DNA from: Azophilus sp963663395
GTDB lineage: Bacteria > Pseudomonadota > Gammaproteobacteria > Pseudomonadales > Azotimanducaceae
DNA: 64,000 nucleotides
NCBI GenBank assembly: GCA_963663395.1
Contig: OY760226.1
Location: 5,270,001 to 5,334,000 of the forward strand
Direction: 5' to 3'
The notes beneath the pieces were generated by a model, which ran no database searches, had not been told where the DNA came from, and was given only the letters and a program-made list of their open reading frames with translations. Within the stretch, counting starts at the first letter, position 1. Every line of letters starts with the position of its first letter. The position numbers and the translations under genes were made by a program. This document shows, piece after piece, positions 34,401 through 42,646 of this stretch.

Positions 34401-37400
34401 CCTCGGCAACCGCGTAGGCGTCTTTCTCGAGCCGGAACGTCGCCCCGACCACGATGTCGACCGACGCCGAAGCCGTGCCGGTGTCATAGTCCGCGCCGTC
34501 CACCAGCGTGGCCGTGAGCGCACCGCCCTCGACCAGGGCGCCCTGCGCGAACCCCTGGAAGTCGGCCGCGGTGTAGCCGAACGTGGCCGACGCCGAACCG
34601 GCGGGAATCGTGACGGTAAGCGCGAGCGAGGCGGTCGCCAGGAAGCTCCGGGCCTGCGAGACCGTCGCCGACACGGTCAGCGGCTCGCCGGTCGGGCCGT
34701 CGCGCGTCAGCGTGAACGCCACGCCGTCCGCACCGTGCACGGCAGAAACCCGGTTCGCCGCAATGCTCACCTCAGGCTCGGGCTCGGTCGACGGACCCTG
34801 AATCGTGACCTCGACCGCCTCCGACAATGCCCGGCCGTCCGACGTGCAGACCGAGTCGTTCGCGCCGCAGCCGGACGACGCGCCCAGCGAGACCGTCACG
34901 GCGCCATCGCCCGAAGGAGTCAGCGGAAACTTGAAAAGGTCGCGCCCGTCGCCCACGCGGAGCACGATGCCCCGTGTCGCCCCTGAGATCGAAAGAGCGC
35001 GCGCGACCTTGCGCCCCGAGCCCTCCGCCAACTCCTCGCTGAACCGAATCCTGAGCTCGAATGGGCTCGAGCCGTCATGCCCGTCCGGAACGCGCTCGAA
35101 CCCGGCGGTCAGCGCCGTCTCCGTCGCCGCCTCCCGCGTTACCGTCACGGTGTAGGTCTGCGTTGTCACGCCGTCCTCGGCGGTCACCGTGACCGTGATC
35201 GTGTTCGTTCCCTCGGCCAGCGAAACGGTGCGCGAGGCGCCCGCCGTGCTGCCGTTGGCGTCCGTGATCGTGACGCTCGCGTCGGCGTCGTTCGGCGCCG
35301 CCGTCACCTGCGTGCTTGCGACATCGTTCGCGACCGTGGCCGCGTAGCTCGTCGTCCCCGCAGCGAACGTCCCGATGTCGATGCCGGACAATGCCAGTGC
35401 GGAGAGATCAGTGACCCCGACCGCGGGTCCAGCCCGCCTGGCAATCTTGTAGATTTTTGAACCGCGTGCGGGCAGTTCGAGGTCCCATGTCGCCCCGGGC
35501 TTCCTGATCGTCGTCGTCTTGTCCCAGAGTTCATAGAACGCGTATTCGTACTGCGGATCGTTCCAGTCGTCCGGAATGAAGCGGTCCGCCGTGATCGTCT
35601 TTGTCGCCGCGCTGGTGCTGTAGTTGAACACCGCGTAATAGGTGGTTCCGCCATCTGCCCCGTCCTCGTGGTGCACGAAACTGTCGGGTGCGCCTCTGCC
35701 ACTGGCCAGGTCCACGGGCATGAAGCTTCTGGCCTTACCGATCAATGCCAGGACATCGGAATTGAGGTAATACTCCTCAGCGAGTCCCCGGAAACGCGCC
35801 TTGTTCCAGTCGTCGTCGGCCTGCAACATGCCGGTGATCGCCGCCGAGTTGACCTTCGTCCTGGACATCTCCGCATCGTCCCTGGTCGGATGAAAGTCGA
35901 CAACGCCCGGATCCAGGTACTCGTACAAAACTCCGTTGCCGAGCCACCAGCCCCCAGCCAAGGCGTTAAGCTCGTACTCCACATCGCTGATCGAGTGGTA
36001 GACATCTCCGGAGATGCGCCGGGAGTGGCCCGTGTTGTGCGGGAAATAGGGGCTGATCGCCAGGTTGATGTGGATCTTGCCGCCGGCCTTGTCCGTAATG
36101 TATTTCATGCCCGAGTTGTAGGCCTGAATCCCGGTGGTGATGCTCGTGTCGTGATAGACCCCTTCAAGCGACCCGAAATAGGTGAAGTCCATGCGCAGCC
36201 ACCGGAAGCCCTTTTCGATGGCCCAGTCCATCTGCTTGTCTATGCGGGCCCGGGTGCCCGGATGCGTGGGGTCCAGCGCGTACTTTGTCCCTTCCGGCCT
36301 CACGATTCCCAACGGATCCCCATTGCTGTCTTTCGTGGTGATGTCCCGGAAGGTGTAGGTGGCGTCTTCGTATATGGGGTCGTCGAGGTCTGCCGCGTCC
36401 AGCAGGAGCCACGGTTGCATGTACCATCCCGGCAACAGGCCCCTGGCGACACACTCGTCGGCGAACGTGTGCCATTGCTCCTCTGTGAACAGGTCCCAGT
36501 AGTGCGCCGCAAGGGCAACGATCGCGTACCCGCCCTTGTTGGCGAATCCCTGATCCTTCAACTTCTCGGTAAAGTCGAGCACCTCAAGGACATTGGCGTA
36601 GGTCAGAGCCCTCCGCTTCGACCCCTTGCCCCATGTCTTCCAACTGAAGGTCGTGTTGTCCCACGCTTCGAGTTCCGGTGCGGATGCAAGTTTTGGCTGA
36701 ATCCGTTTGACTTCTTCCGCGTAGTCCTCGAGTCCGAGTCTGAAGTCGTCGTAGACACCCATCACGATGGTAGCCGAGCTGATTTCGTTACCGCTCAGGT
36801 AGCCGTGTTCCATGACGTCCCGTTCCGCGGCCACGCCGCTGGTGACCGTCAGTTCGGTCAGTGGGCCGGACCCCTGCGACCCGAGCGTAAGATTGATGGC
36901 CGTGCGCCAGTTTTTGTGTGTGATCGCACCGATGATGAGTCCCTTGCGGGACGAGTTCTCGTAGAACGCGGTGACGTTGTAGCTTCGAAGCGACTCACCG
37001 CGCGCGGCGGTGAAACGCCATCGGGCTCCATTGGGCTGAAACGATGGCATCCGCAGCACCCTGTTCGAGCCGACCCCTCCTAGCGCCATGCGCACCTGCG
37101 CGCCTTCCTTGAGCTTGATCGGCACCATGTGATTGGTGCTCAAGGGGTCGGTTGCGTCTTCGATGACCAGATGTGTCTTGATGTTCTTGCTGTCCGCCTT
37201 GAACACCTGGGTCATCTGCGGATAGCGGCTGTCCGTGTGGACGATCTTTGTTTCGTTGCCGGTCGTTTGCACGGTCCGGGTTGCGTAGTCGATACTGTCG
37301 ATCGCGTCCGTTTCGTCCTTCAGCTTGACGCTGGCATGAAAGTCGCCAATGACGACTTCGCAGGGTCTCACCAGATTGGCAAAGCCCGTGCCGAGGTCGT

Positions 37401-37851
37401 ACTCGACCCGTTGCGCTGCTGAACCGATGAGAAGCGCGCGCTTGACGTCAATGGTGTAGGTGCGCTGTGCGAGGCCCGGTTCGTCTACCGTTATGGTGAT
37501 CTCGTTGTCGCCGCGCGAGAGGGAAACCTGATGCCCCTCCGCCACCAGGTCGGCGTCGGACGGCTGCACGGTCACCGTCCCCGCCGCCACTATTGCACTG
37601 ACGGTCGTCTCGCTCACGTCATCCGCGACGGTGGCGGTGTAAGCCGTTGTCGCCGGCGCGAAAGCGGGGCACAGGTCGCCGCCTGACAACGACAACGACT
37701 GCAAGGCAGCGGAAAGGCGTGTGGAAGCCTGGCCGACCGGCGCGCCCGATCCCGGACTGTCGGCCGCCTGGGCATGAACCGGCATGGCCAGGGCGCCCAG
37801 AAGCGCCGTGGCAACGCCCAACGCAGATGCTCCAGCACTTACCTCACGCAC
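28480..37851 (-). CDS. Giant secreted glycosidase-sulfatase-LRR fusion protein
   Basis: 3,123 residues from the GTG at 37851 (preceded by 'gagggg', and matching the start of the paralogue at 44028). Order: signal peptide (ends AMPVHAQAA); cadherin-like sandwich (about 50-135); GH27/clan-D-like (alpha-galactosidase type) barrel to about 805, with putative nucleophile D555 in 'RWLRMDFTYF' and acid/base D616 in 'RRISGDVYHS'; cadherin-like repeat and 'FELRIRFSEELAEGSGRKV' unit (806-1015); Calx-beta-type domains (to about 1390); complete sulfatase (about 1395-1810) with 'ILVVVTDDLGWG', FGly site C1443 in 'GCSPTRS' and 'GKWHLG'; beta-sandwich domains; tandem cadherin-like repeats; C-terminal leucine-rich repeats (about 2930-3100, 'LERLDLSGNALTDLSPLAGL'). 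Cys-type sulfatases need formylglycine modification. Likely action: desulfation plus exo-hydrolysis of a sulfated glycan at the cell surface. The glycosidase family assignment is less certain than the sulfatase. Confidence 0.8.
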   Translation of the reverse strand: MREVSAGASALGVATALLGALAMPVHAQAADSPGSGAPVGQASTRLSAALQSLSLSGGDLCPAFAPATTAYTATVADDVSETTVSAIVAAGTVTVQPSDADLVAEGHQVSLSRGDNEITITVDEPGLAQRTYTIDVKRALLIGSAAQRVEYDLGTGFANLVRPCEVVIGDFHASVKLKDETDAIDSIDYATRTVQTTGNETKIVHTDSRYPQMTQVFKADSKNIKTHLVIEDATDPLSTNHMVPIKLKEGAQVRMALGGVGSNRVLRMPSFQPNGARWRFTAARGESLRSYNVTAFYENSSRKGLIIGAITHKNWRTAINLTLGSQGSGPLTELTVTSGVAAERDVMEHGYLSGNEISSATIVMGVYDDFRLGLEDYAEEVKRIQPKLASAPELEAWDNTTFSWKTWGKGSKRRALTYANVLEVLDFTEKLKDQGFANKGGYAIVALAAHYWDLFTEEQWHTFADECVARGLLPGWYMQPWLLLDAADLDDPIYEDATYTFRDITTKDSNGDPLGIVRPEGTKYALDPTHPGTRARIDKQMDWAIEKGFRWLRMDFTYFGSLEGVYHDTSITTGIQAYNSGMKYITDKAGGKIHINLAISPYFPHNTGHSRRISGDVYHSISDVEYELNALAGGWWLGNGVLYEYLDPGVVDFHPTRDDAEMSRTKVNSAAITGMLQADDDWNKARFRGLAEEYYLNSDVLALIGKARSFMPVDLASGRGAPDSFVHHEDGADGGTTYYAVFNYSTSAATKTITADRFIPDDWNDPQYEYAFYELWDKTTTIRKPGATWDLELPARGSKIYKIARRAGPAVGVTDLSALALSGIDIGTFAAGTTSYAATVANDVASTQVTAAPNDADASVTITDANGSTAGASRTVSLAEGTNTITVTVTAEDGVTTQTYTVTVTREAATETALTAGFERVPDGHDGSSPFELRIRFSEELAEGSGRKVARALSISGATRGIVLRVGDGRDLFKFPLTPSGDGAVTVSLGASSGCGANDSVCTSDGRALSEAVEVTIQGPSTEPEPEVSIAANRVSAVHGADGVAFTLTRDGPTGEPLTVSATVSQARSFLATASLALTVTIPAGSASATFGYTAADFQGFAQGALVEGGALTATLVDGADYDTGTASASVDIVVGATFRLEKDAYAVAEDVGTATFQVIARTGAGAGVPTGDLAVAVGTAAGTATSPEDYAALAADVSFAPGDFVASGAVYEARKSVAVTVEDDATDEDEDEETFDLRLVAAAGAAPGYRHVVDASGRSCGSGCAVPVTIGDDDQAIFTVSAAPEAIEEGESATLTVAISNGVTFAEDKAIELSGSGTASAADYSLTPTALTLAAGSASVTATLAATADQVDEEAETLTVTASHGGSTIGSATVTINSTSIAEEGTATQNPAPRPNILVVVTDDLGWGQPGFNGGTEVGTPNLDRIANEGVKLTQFYVSPGCSPTRSALLTGRHYWKTGGVKEAATRGLDVGVLLDERLMSEALRDAGYETWAIGKWHLGQWHLAHLPLQRGFDHHYGMYSGFITYGSHRHLGALDWHRNGRPVIERGYSTFLKAEEAVQLIGRHDGRDPFFLYLAFNAAHGPDGAPEEYVERYADAAEPVQRAQVKALDDALGWVLDALEDKGVLDDTLVVYLNDNGGTTRAGSNAPYRGLKGSFHEGGIRVPAAMRWPGRIPEGSESDALLHVVDVFPTLAGLAGASTTDGLPLDGLDAWQAIAAGAESPRQELAHSRKVIRVGDWKLLDTNGESYGGRWSSRRQLYNIAEDPYEKTNLAGSEPAKVAELRTRLTHHREAARGAAPAAQMPEELVTYGFDENAAYGTAVERAYTELQAGNPGPTLVRLEAAGDRVRLVYDEPVDTGSVPPESAFRVVTTPGYAAVDVTDVEASGSDVVLTLALRLAPGTTVGITYDVPDSGGIRDADGLEAVGTTWQTGMASSVDPVWLSTATVEVRGEYRGYSSIAHPDLGAVADHAFDFGEGAAYQVQVVMAYSDGVMFQVRNRGEAISGLVLEWVGETLPLADATWHADWDRYTWSQAWLDANAPSLNASAYAATLPDGSTTEVCLRFAEQTCPEASTAGGSVTASADATLSSLALSGVDIGTFAAGTTSYSASVGNAVASTQVTVAANDAGASVTIADGSGSTDGTSRNVSLAEGSNTITVTVTAENGTTTKAYAVTVTRAAASTDATLSSLSLSGIDIGTFAAGTTAYTASVGNAVASTQVTAATNDAGASVTIADGDGSTDGTSRSVSLAEGSNTITVTVTAEDGTTTKAYAVTVTRAAASTDATLSSLFLSGIDIGTFAAGTTAYTASVGNAVASTQVTAVANDAGAGVAIADGAGSTDGTSRNVSFDEGSNTITVTVTAEDGTTTQTYTVTVARAAASTDATLSSLVLSGVDIGPFAAGTTSYTASVGNAVASTEVTATASQAGASVTIADGAGSTDGTSRTVALAEGANTITVTVTATDGETTGIYTVTVTRDTPVLTARFENPPNRHDGSSAFDLSVRFSEELARGSRSKVESAISVSAAERGRVHRVGDTHDLFTFTLTPSGNGEVSVRLRASSGCSRLNSICTADGRALSNALSVTVGGPDAASTDAMLSTLALSGIDIGTFAAGTTSYSASVGNAVASTQVTVAANDAGASVTIADGSGSTDGTSRNVSLAEGSNTITVTVTAEDGTTTQTYTVTVTREAAPTGGALTAGFENEPEGGHDGSSPFELRVRFSEELAEGSGRKVARALSVSGATRGYMLRVGATRDLFKFELTPSGNGDVTVSLTAPSGCGESNSVCTADGRVLSNAPSVTVDGPAAASASVNGLLVTLSWPSPRDEFGSPSASDYGVQVNGATHRVALASLAGSNAWLTLEFPVAAGDTVTVAYLGSAMHPLAEAAGRVRSGPWEGLVAENLTGMEPPGAPVAIVDLRHADPLAAAADGALRLDASGRGLTEVWGLARFTALERLDLSGNALTDLSPLAGLVNLRDLDLSRNRVADLWPLAGLYNLERLNLADNVVTDVAALAGLPNLTVLLLDGNAVADLWPLGQLATLENLGLGGNRIGDLTALQDLPHLRRLDLAGNPAADLSPLGDLGSLVWLALPGRRVGASEQTLGRLTRLGWVWFESAESISTHDVAMPR
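30430..31610 (-). repeat. Four tandem repeats of about 297 bp encoding cadherin-like sandwich domains
   Basis: Within the giant gene, units of about 99 codons starting 'DATLSSLxLSGxDIGTFAAG' and ending 'TYTVTVTRAAAST' follow one another at about 297-bp spacing with near-identical nucleotide sequence. Related single units lie at about 29790-30085 and 35130-35400 in the same gene. Confidence 0.85.
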
Positions 37852-38579
37852 AAGACGACCCCTCTGTCCGCCGTCTGGACAACCGGGACTCCACGCTTTT
37901 GTCCGCAACGGGAGGACTTGGTTCCTTCAGACATCCCCAGCGCTTGCTTGGGTTATCTTCCTCAAGGTCCCGCGAGTTGAAATGCGCCGTTTCGTGCGCG
38001 CGGATTGACAGAAAGACCCGGTTGTCAAGCAGGCGTCGAATTGCGGTGCGAATAGCGCGACCTGTTGATCGCGCATTTTCCCAGAGTATTACGGATGCTA
38101 TCCGACTGATTCGTAAGCGGAGCGTCGGCACCACCTGGCTTTCAGCTTGTAGATTGGCGCGAAGGCCAAGGATTGCGTGCGATCGGCCTCCGAGGCCGGG
38201 AGGCGGCTTGAGGGGGAAACGGCGTGTGTGGGTGCGAAACAGAACAACCGAAGATCCTTTCAGGCTGTCACAGGCTTGCATCGGAGCCCGCATTCGAACA
38301 GCCGGACACGGTACGGTTATGCAGCCGCGGAAGCGTGGACAGGTGCGCAGCAAGCGTTCAATCGAGGTCGAGTCTCCGATCGAAGTCGAGGAGATCAATC
38401 GGCGTGGCCTGGCCACGTTGGTCCGCAAGTTCGCCATCCTCGTGCCAAATGAGACGATGCTCCGTGCAGCCCTCGCCGTCCCACCACGGGCCTCACCCCT
38501 GGTTTCCAGATCATGGTCCCGGATTGGACTGCCCTTATCATTTCAAGACCTGCGGAGGCGTGATGTAGCGGGTGCAAAC
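37852..38579. other. Spacer between LuxR regulator and giant gene, with a module relic
   Basis: No intact gene. On the minus strand at about 37930-38010 the translation 'VFLSIRAHETAHFNSRDLEEDNPSK' is a fragment of the HFNSxDLE module found at the ends of the genes at 24192 and 44028, then the frame breaks down. The sequence nearest the giant gene (37851-37880) is shared with the region just upstream of the second glycosidase copy, so it probably contains the leader or promoter they have in common. Confidence 0.6.
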
Positions 38580-41348
38580 TCATCGCTTCGAGGGCAGCAG
38601 GCCCAGCGACCGGGCGCGCTTTACAGCGGCCTTGCGGTCGTGAACATTCAGCTTCGCGAACAGCCGAGCGGCATGGTAGCGCACGCCGTCGCGGGTGATG
38701 CCCAGCGCTGACCCGATCTGCCGGTCGGTCTGCGAGTCCATTCGCTCCAGAATCTCGGCTTCGCGAGTACTCAGCGCCGGTACCAATGTGGCGCCGCCGG
38801 CCATCGCCTCGCCGAGCAGTGTCTGTGCCGCATCCCGATGCGGCGATTGCGGATTGGCGTCCAGAAACGCCGACAAAACCGGAACGGCGACGGCTCGCTC
38901 GCGCACCAGCGCCCGCGCGTAGTCGGTTTTCGCGTACAGGTCGACGAAGGACGTCAGACACTCAATTGCGGCCGCCCGGTCGCCGGCCGACTCCTCAAGC
39001 ACGACGGCAATCGCCAATGTCCGCATCAGGACCCTGCGCAAGCCCCGCCCGGAGGCGACGCCGACCAGGTCGCGAACCAACGCGCGGCCGTCGTCGAATT
39101 TGCGCTGTGCAATAAGCAAGCGCAGGCGAGCGCAGCACAGCGTTTCCATCTCGCGCCAACTCTGTCGCTTCAGGTCCACGCATTGGGCCGTGGACCGCGG
39201 CAAATCCTGTGCCCGCCAATACCGCTCGGCCATGCCGACCTCTCCTGCCTCGACGAGCAGGGAAATGCGCAACCCGCTCAGGTGCCGAACGAATACCGGG
39301 AGATCGACGTCGTAGGCGTGCTGCAGCATGAGGTTGACGGTAGCCAGGGCTGCCTCGGCGCCCTCGTCGGCGAGTGTCAACTCCGCGGCCATGGCGCTCG
39401 CGGCGGCGTAGGAGGAGAATTGCGCGCCGGTCTGCCAGTACTCGCTGGGAATCTTTCCCGCGTCGCGGCTCCTGGCGATTCGATTGCGCTCAAGATCCAA
39501 TTCCCGCGTCAGTACCTCGCCGAGTATCACCAGCCGTGGATCGTCGAGCAATGCGCGCGTGGCGTTCGCCCGAGCCCGTTGGTACGCCAACTGCGCGTCC
39601 GGCACGCGCCCTTGTGCCATGGCAGCCTGCCCGGCCTGCAGGTCCAGGAGCATCAGTAAGCCCTGTTGGGGGCCGAGCCAACGCCGCGCACGATCAGCCC
39701 GATTCTGTGCGGCGTCAAATTCCGCCTTGTAGTTGTGCACCTGGCACAGGGCATACTCCATGGAAGCACGCAATATCGGTTCGAGTGACGGCGACTCCGC
39801 GAGACGCTCGAAAGTCGGGACCAGCCGGCGGATGGGTTCCGAGGCGAGCGACTCGCAGGCGTTCTGGAACAGCAGCGACCGGGCCACGCACCAGTCGGCA
39901 TCGCGTTGCACATCCCCCGGTTTTCCATCGGAGATGGATCGTGCCTCGATATCCAGCGACTGCCGCGCTTCGCGCAACCGTCCCATGACGATGTGCGCCA
40001 CCGACCGCACGAACGCCAGGCGGGGATACATCGCAAGCGTCTTCTCCGTGAGAAAGCGGTCCGCCGCGACCAGCCGGTCCTGGCCCTCCTGGAACATCAG
40101 CCGGATGCCGCCCGCATCGCTCAGAGTCCGTCCGATCAACGCATCGTCCTGCGCCTTGGCGGCATGCCGCATGGCAGCAACCGTCTCGCCGCGCTGCGCC
40201 AGTGCGTTGGCAATCCGGCGGTGAATCAGACGCAGGCGTTTTGGCGTTAGTTGGCGACGCCGCTCCGAGCAGTAACCCCGAATGAGCGGATGCAGGCGCC
40301 ATACGTTGCCGCGGCTGCCGCGTACTGGCTCGATCAGTCCCGACAGCGCGGGCAGACTCTCGATCCGGGCCATGTGGTCGGCTCCGGTCAGCACCTCGTC
40401 GAGCAGTTCCGTATCCATCCAGTCAAGCAGACCCGCATCCAGCAGCAACTCCCGATCGTCCTCCGCCAGTCGGTCGAACAACCGAGACTCGATCCAGTTG
40501 TGCGCCACCTCCCGGACGACACGATCCCGGCTGCGATTTTTGACCTTGCGGGCGTTCTGTTCGATGCGCACGGCGAGCGGCCAACCGGCCGAGCCGGCCG
40601 TCACGGCCGTCAGTTCGCGCCGGGACAGGTTGCCGTCAAAGAAGCCGTGGATGTCCTGTCTGGAAAACCGCAGGTCCTCGGCGCTCAGGATCTCGACAGC
40701 ACCGCCGAACACGGGGGCGGCGATGTTCAGTCCGTGCGGCAGCTCGCGGCCGGACAGCGCCAGGTGCAAGCCCGGCACATCGCTTGCTGCCAGCCTGTTC
40801 AGCAAGGCAACGCACTCGGGATTGGTTACGCGCTCCATCTCGTCGAGCACGAGGATACAGACGCCCCGGCGCTCCCGGAGCGCGCGCAGCACGACGTCGA
40901 TCCGGGTGTGCGGCGGGCTTGAGCCGCCATCCGTCGGGCGCAGGGGCTTGAACACGTCGATCCCGGCCCGGTGGACGGCGAGGGCCAGATAGATCTCCAA
41001 TGCGGACGCTTCGTCCTGCTCGTCGAGCGTCAGCCAGGCGGTCGCAACGCCCTGCGCGGCCAGCGTGCGGCAGGCTTGTGCGAGGAGCGTGGTCTTCCCG
41101 AATCCACCCGGCGCCTGCACGAGGGTGATGCGCCGTTTCGTGGGCAGGCACCGCTTGGTGAGCGCAGGCCGGTCGAGGTAACCGACAGCCGGGCTGGGAA
41201 TGGCCGTGCGATGCATCTTCAGCCACGCGGGCACACCCTCCGCCGGCGACGGGGGTCGGCCTTGTCCGTCACCTGTTGCGTCGGTAGGGTCGCGGACGTT
41301 GGTGCCGGGTTGCTCGGGATCACCGTGAGACATTTCTGAATTTCGCAT
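38580..41348 (-). CDS. MalT-like (LAL-type) LuxR transcriptional regulator
   Basis: 922 residues from the ATG at 41348 (upstream 'gaggcg'; the frame extends to 41507 without a signal). N-terminal ATPase: Walker A 'VQAPGGFGKTTLLAQ', Walker B 'GVCILVLDEMERV'. A winged-helix/AAA lid region and 'WRLHPLIRGYCSERRRQL' follow, then a long array of TPR-like helices (about residues 400-840). The C-terminal LuxR helix-turn-helix is 'LSTREAEILERMDSQTDRQI', continuing 'GITRDGVRYHAARLFAKLNV'. Known for the family: large ATP-dependent, ligand-activated activators, such as MalT for maltose genes. It is upstream of and co-oriented with the giant glycosidase-sulfatase gene, so it plausibly activates it in response to a glycan fragment (inference). 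Its last 130 bp are duplicated at 47799. Confidence 0.9.
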   Translation of the reverse strand: MRNSEMSHGDPEQPGTNVRDPTDATGDGQGRPPSPAEGVPAWLKMHRTAIPSPAVGYLDRPALTKRCLPTKRRITLVQAPGGFGKTTLLAQACRTLAAQGVATAWLTLDEQDEASALEIYLALAVHRAGIDVFKPLRPTDGGSSPPHTRIDVVLRALRERRGVCILVLDEMERVTNPECVALLNRLAASDVPGLHLALSGRELPHGLNIAAPVFGGAVEILSAEDLRFSRQDIHGFFDGNLSRRELTAVTAGSAGWPLAVRIEQNARKVKNRSRDRVVREVAHNWIESRLFDRLAEDDRELLLDAGLLDWMDTELLDEVLTGADHMARIESLPALSGLIEPVRGSRGNVWRLHPLIRGYCSERRRQLTPKRLRLIHRRIANALAQRGETVAAMRHAAKAQDDALIGRTLSDAGGIRLMFQEGQDRLVAADRFLTEKTLAMYPRLAFVRSVAHIVMGRLREARQSLDIEARSISDGKPGDVQRDADWCVARSLLFQNACESLASEPIRRLVPTFERLAESPSLEPILRASMEYALCQVHNYKAEFDAAQNRADRARRWLGPQQGLLMLLDLQAGQAAMAQGRVPDAQLAYQRARANATRALLDDPRLVILGEVLTRELDLERNRIARSRDAGKIPSEYWQTGAQFSSYAAASAMAAELTLADEGAEAALATVNLMLQHAYDVDLPVFVRHLSGLRISLLVEAGEVGMAERYWRAQDLPRSTAQCVDLKRQSWREMETLCCARLRLLIAQRKFDDGRALVRDLVGVASGRGLRRVLMRTLAIAVVLEESAGDRAAAIECLTSFVDLYAKTDYARALVRERAVAVPVLSAFLDANPQSPHRDAAQTLLGEAMAGGATLVPALSTREAEILERMDSQTDRQIGSALGITRDGVRYHAARLFAKLNVHDRKAAVKRARSLGLLPSKR

Positions 41349-41982
41349 GTTACGCCTCACATTGCAGACAATCACACAGGCGCTCTCCGTCCGCGACGTC
41401 GGCAACCTCCCCTTTACTCCACCATAGGGAACGGTCGTCCGCAACCCGCCGTTTTGCCCGCGTCGTATTGCCGTCCGGCCGGACCTGCGGCCAACCGGCG
41501 GAGCCATTTTTTTTGGACTGATGCGTAGTCGGAAATTTTAACTTTATACTACACACATCGACCGGCTACGCGACCGGGGGCAACTCGCATGGCATTGTGC
41601 AGCCTGACCCCCGGGACGAGGCCCGAGTGCGACATGGGTCGGCCCGGGCTTGTCGTGCGTGCACGACAAACTCTCCGACGGCATGCGGTCGTTCGTGCTG
41701 TACCCGCGTAACGTTCAGGTCGGCAAAGCCCATATTGTTGCCGTGAGGCCGGTACGGCGAGCAGCCCGGACGATGTCGAGACGCCCGTTGGTTCGAACGA
41801 AGGTTCGCGCAGCGATGACCGCCATCGTGTCACCCGTGGTCCCGAGCGGAAAAGCGAATGGAGACGATTCCCCGAGACGTACGGGTGTGTGTAGTACGTT
41901 GATCTAAATACCGGCTACTCTAACTGCAATCCTCCCCACGGCTTCGTCGGATTAACGGGTCGTCAACCTGACCGGGACGGGA
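41349..41982. other. Long intergenic region upstream of the LuxR regulator
   Basis: No convincing gene on either strand. It contains an AT-rich island at 41510-41556 (aaattttaactttatacta on the + strand), the best promoter candidate for the minus-strand regulator, and a perfect inverted repeat at 41650-41669. Confidence 0.5.
41650..41669. promoter_or_regulatory. Perfect 9-bp inverted repeat (possible operator)
   Basis: TTGTCGTGC (41650-41658), a 2-nt spacer, then GCACGACAA (41661-41669). It lies about 300 bp upstream of the LuxR-type regulator and is not followed by a T-run, so a protein-binding site is more likely than a terminator. Confidence 0.45.
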
Positions 41983-42333
41983 TTGGGGCGCAGCCACGTG
42001 TTCGGGTTGGTGACGGAAGAGGACGGCGTCCACCGTGCCGCCGTCTTCAATCCGGGCACGGAAGATGCGGCGGTGACGATCACGGCGGTCGACGACGCGG
42101 GCGCATCGCCGGATTCGGCGGTCGAAGTCGATGTGCCGGCCGGTCGCGCGGTGTCCCTGACCACCGCCGAGTTGGAGTCGGGAACCCGGCTGGACGGGCC
42201 GCTCGGAGACCGTGTGGGCCCACGGCGACTTGACGCCACGTCGGATCGGCCAGTGATCGTGATGAGCCTGCTGTCGAGCCCCAACCGGCACCTGACGAAC
42301 CGGTCGTTCGCGACGGATGGCGGGCCGTATTGA
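41983..42333 (+). pseudogene. C-terminal fragment of the FVRVINRS/HFNSxDLE module
   Basis: Translation gives 'HRAAVFNPGTEDAAVTITAV', 'AVEVDVPAGRAVSLTTAELE', 'RLDATSDRPVIVMSLLSSPN' and 'RHLTNRS'. It matches the second half of the module that ends the proteins at 24192 and 44028 ('YRVPFFNPASNPNQ', 'QPIVVMNLLASAGGHLTNLS'). The first half and any catalytic partner are missing, and the reading frame opens only with a TTG. It is best read as the 3' end of a deleted gene whose product resembled the second glycosidase. Confidence 0.75.
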
Positions 42334-42646
42334 CAGGAAGTTTCGCACTCCATGGATTCATGTTGCTCCGCCGGGGCCGATTGGCTGGCAGGCGTTGGTG
42401 TGCTACGTTGCGGGGGTGTCTCTGAGGGAGTGCGAGGCACAACAAGGCGAGCAACGTTGCGGAACCGGCGACGAACGGCAACGTACTTGTCCGTGACGGT
42501 AGCGAACACGCCGCTTCGCGCAGGCGCCAGGGCCGACCGATGGCGATATGCGGGATGGTCCGTGGTCGGTTCGGTGTCGGCACAGGTCCGAGATGGGGCG
42601 CACAGTGGCTCAAACCACGGAAAATTCAGGTCGTTTCCGCCGGAGC

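Noticed and set aside
28480..37908. Alternative ATG start of the giant gene at 37908
   Set aside because: It adds 19 residues without an export function; the GTG at 37851 has a better Shine-Dalgarno and matches the paralogue's start at 44028.
41650..41907. Short + strand open frame in the LuxR upstream region
   Set aside because: It starts in the inverted repeat, has low-complexity sequence and no homology cues.
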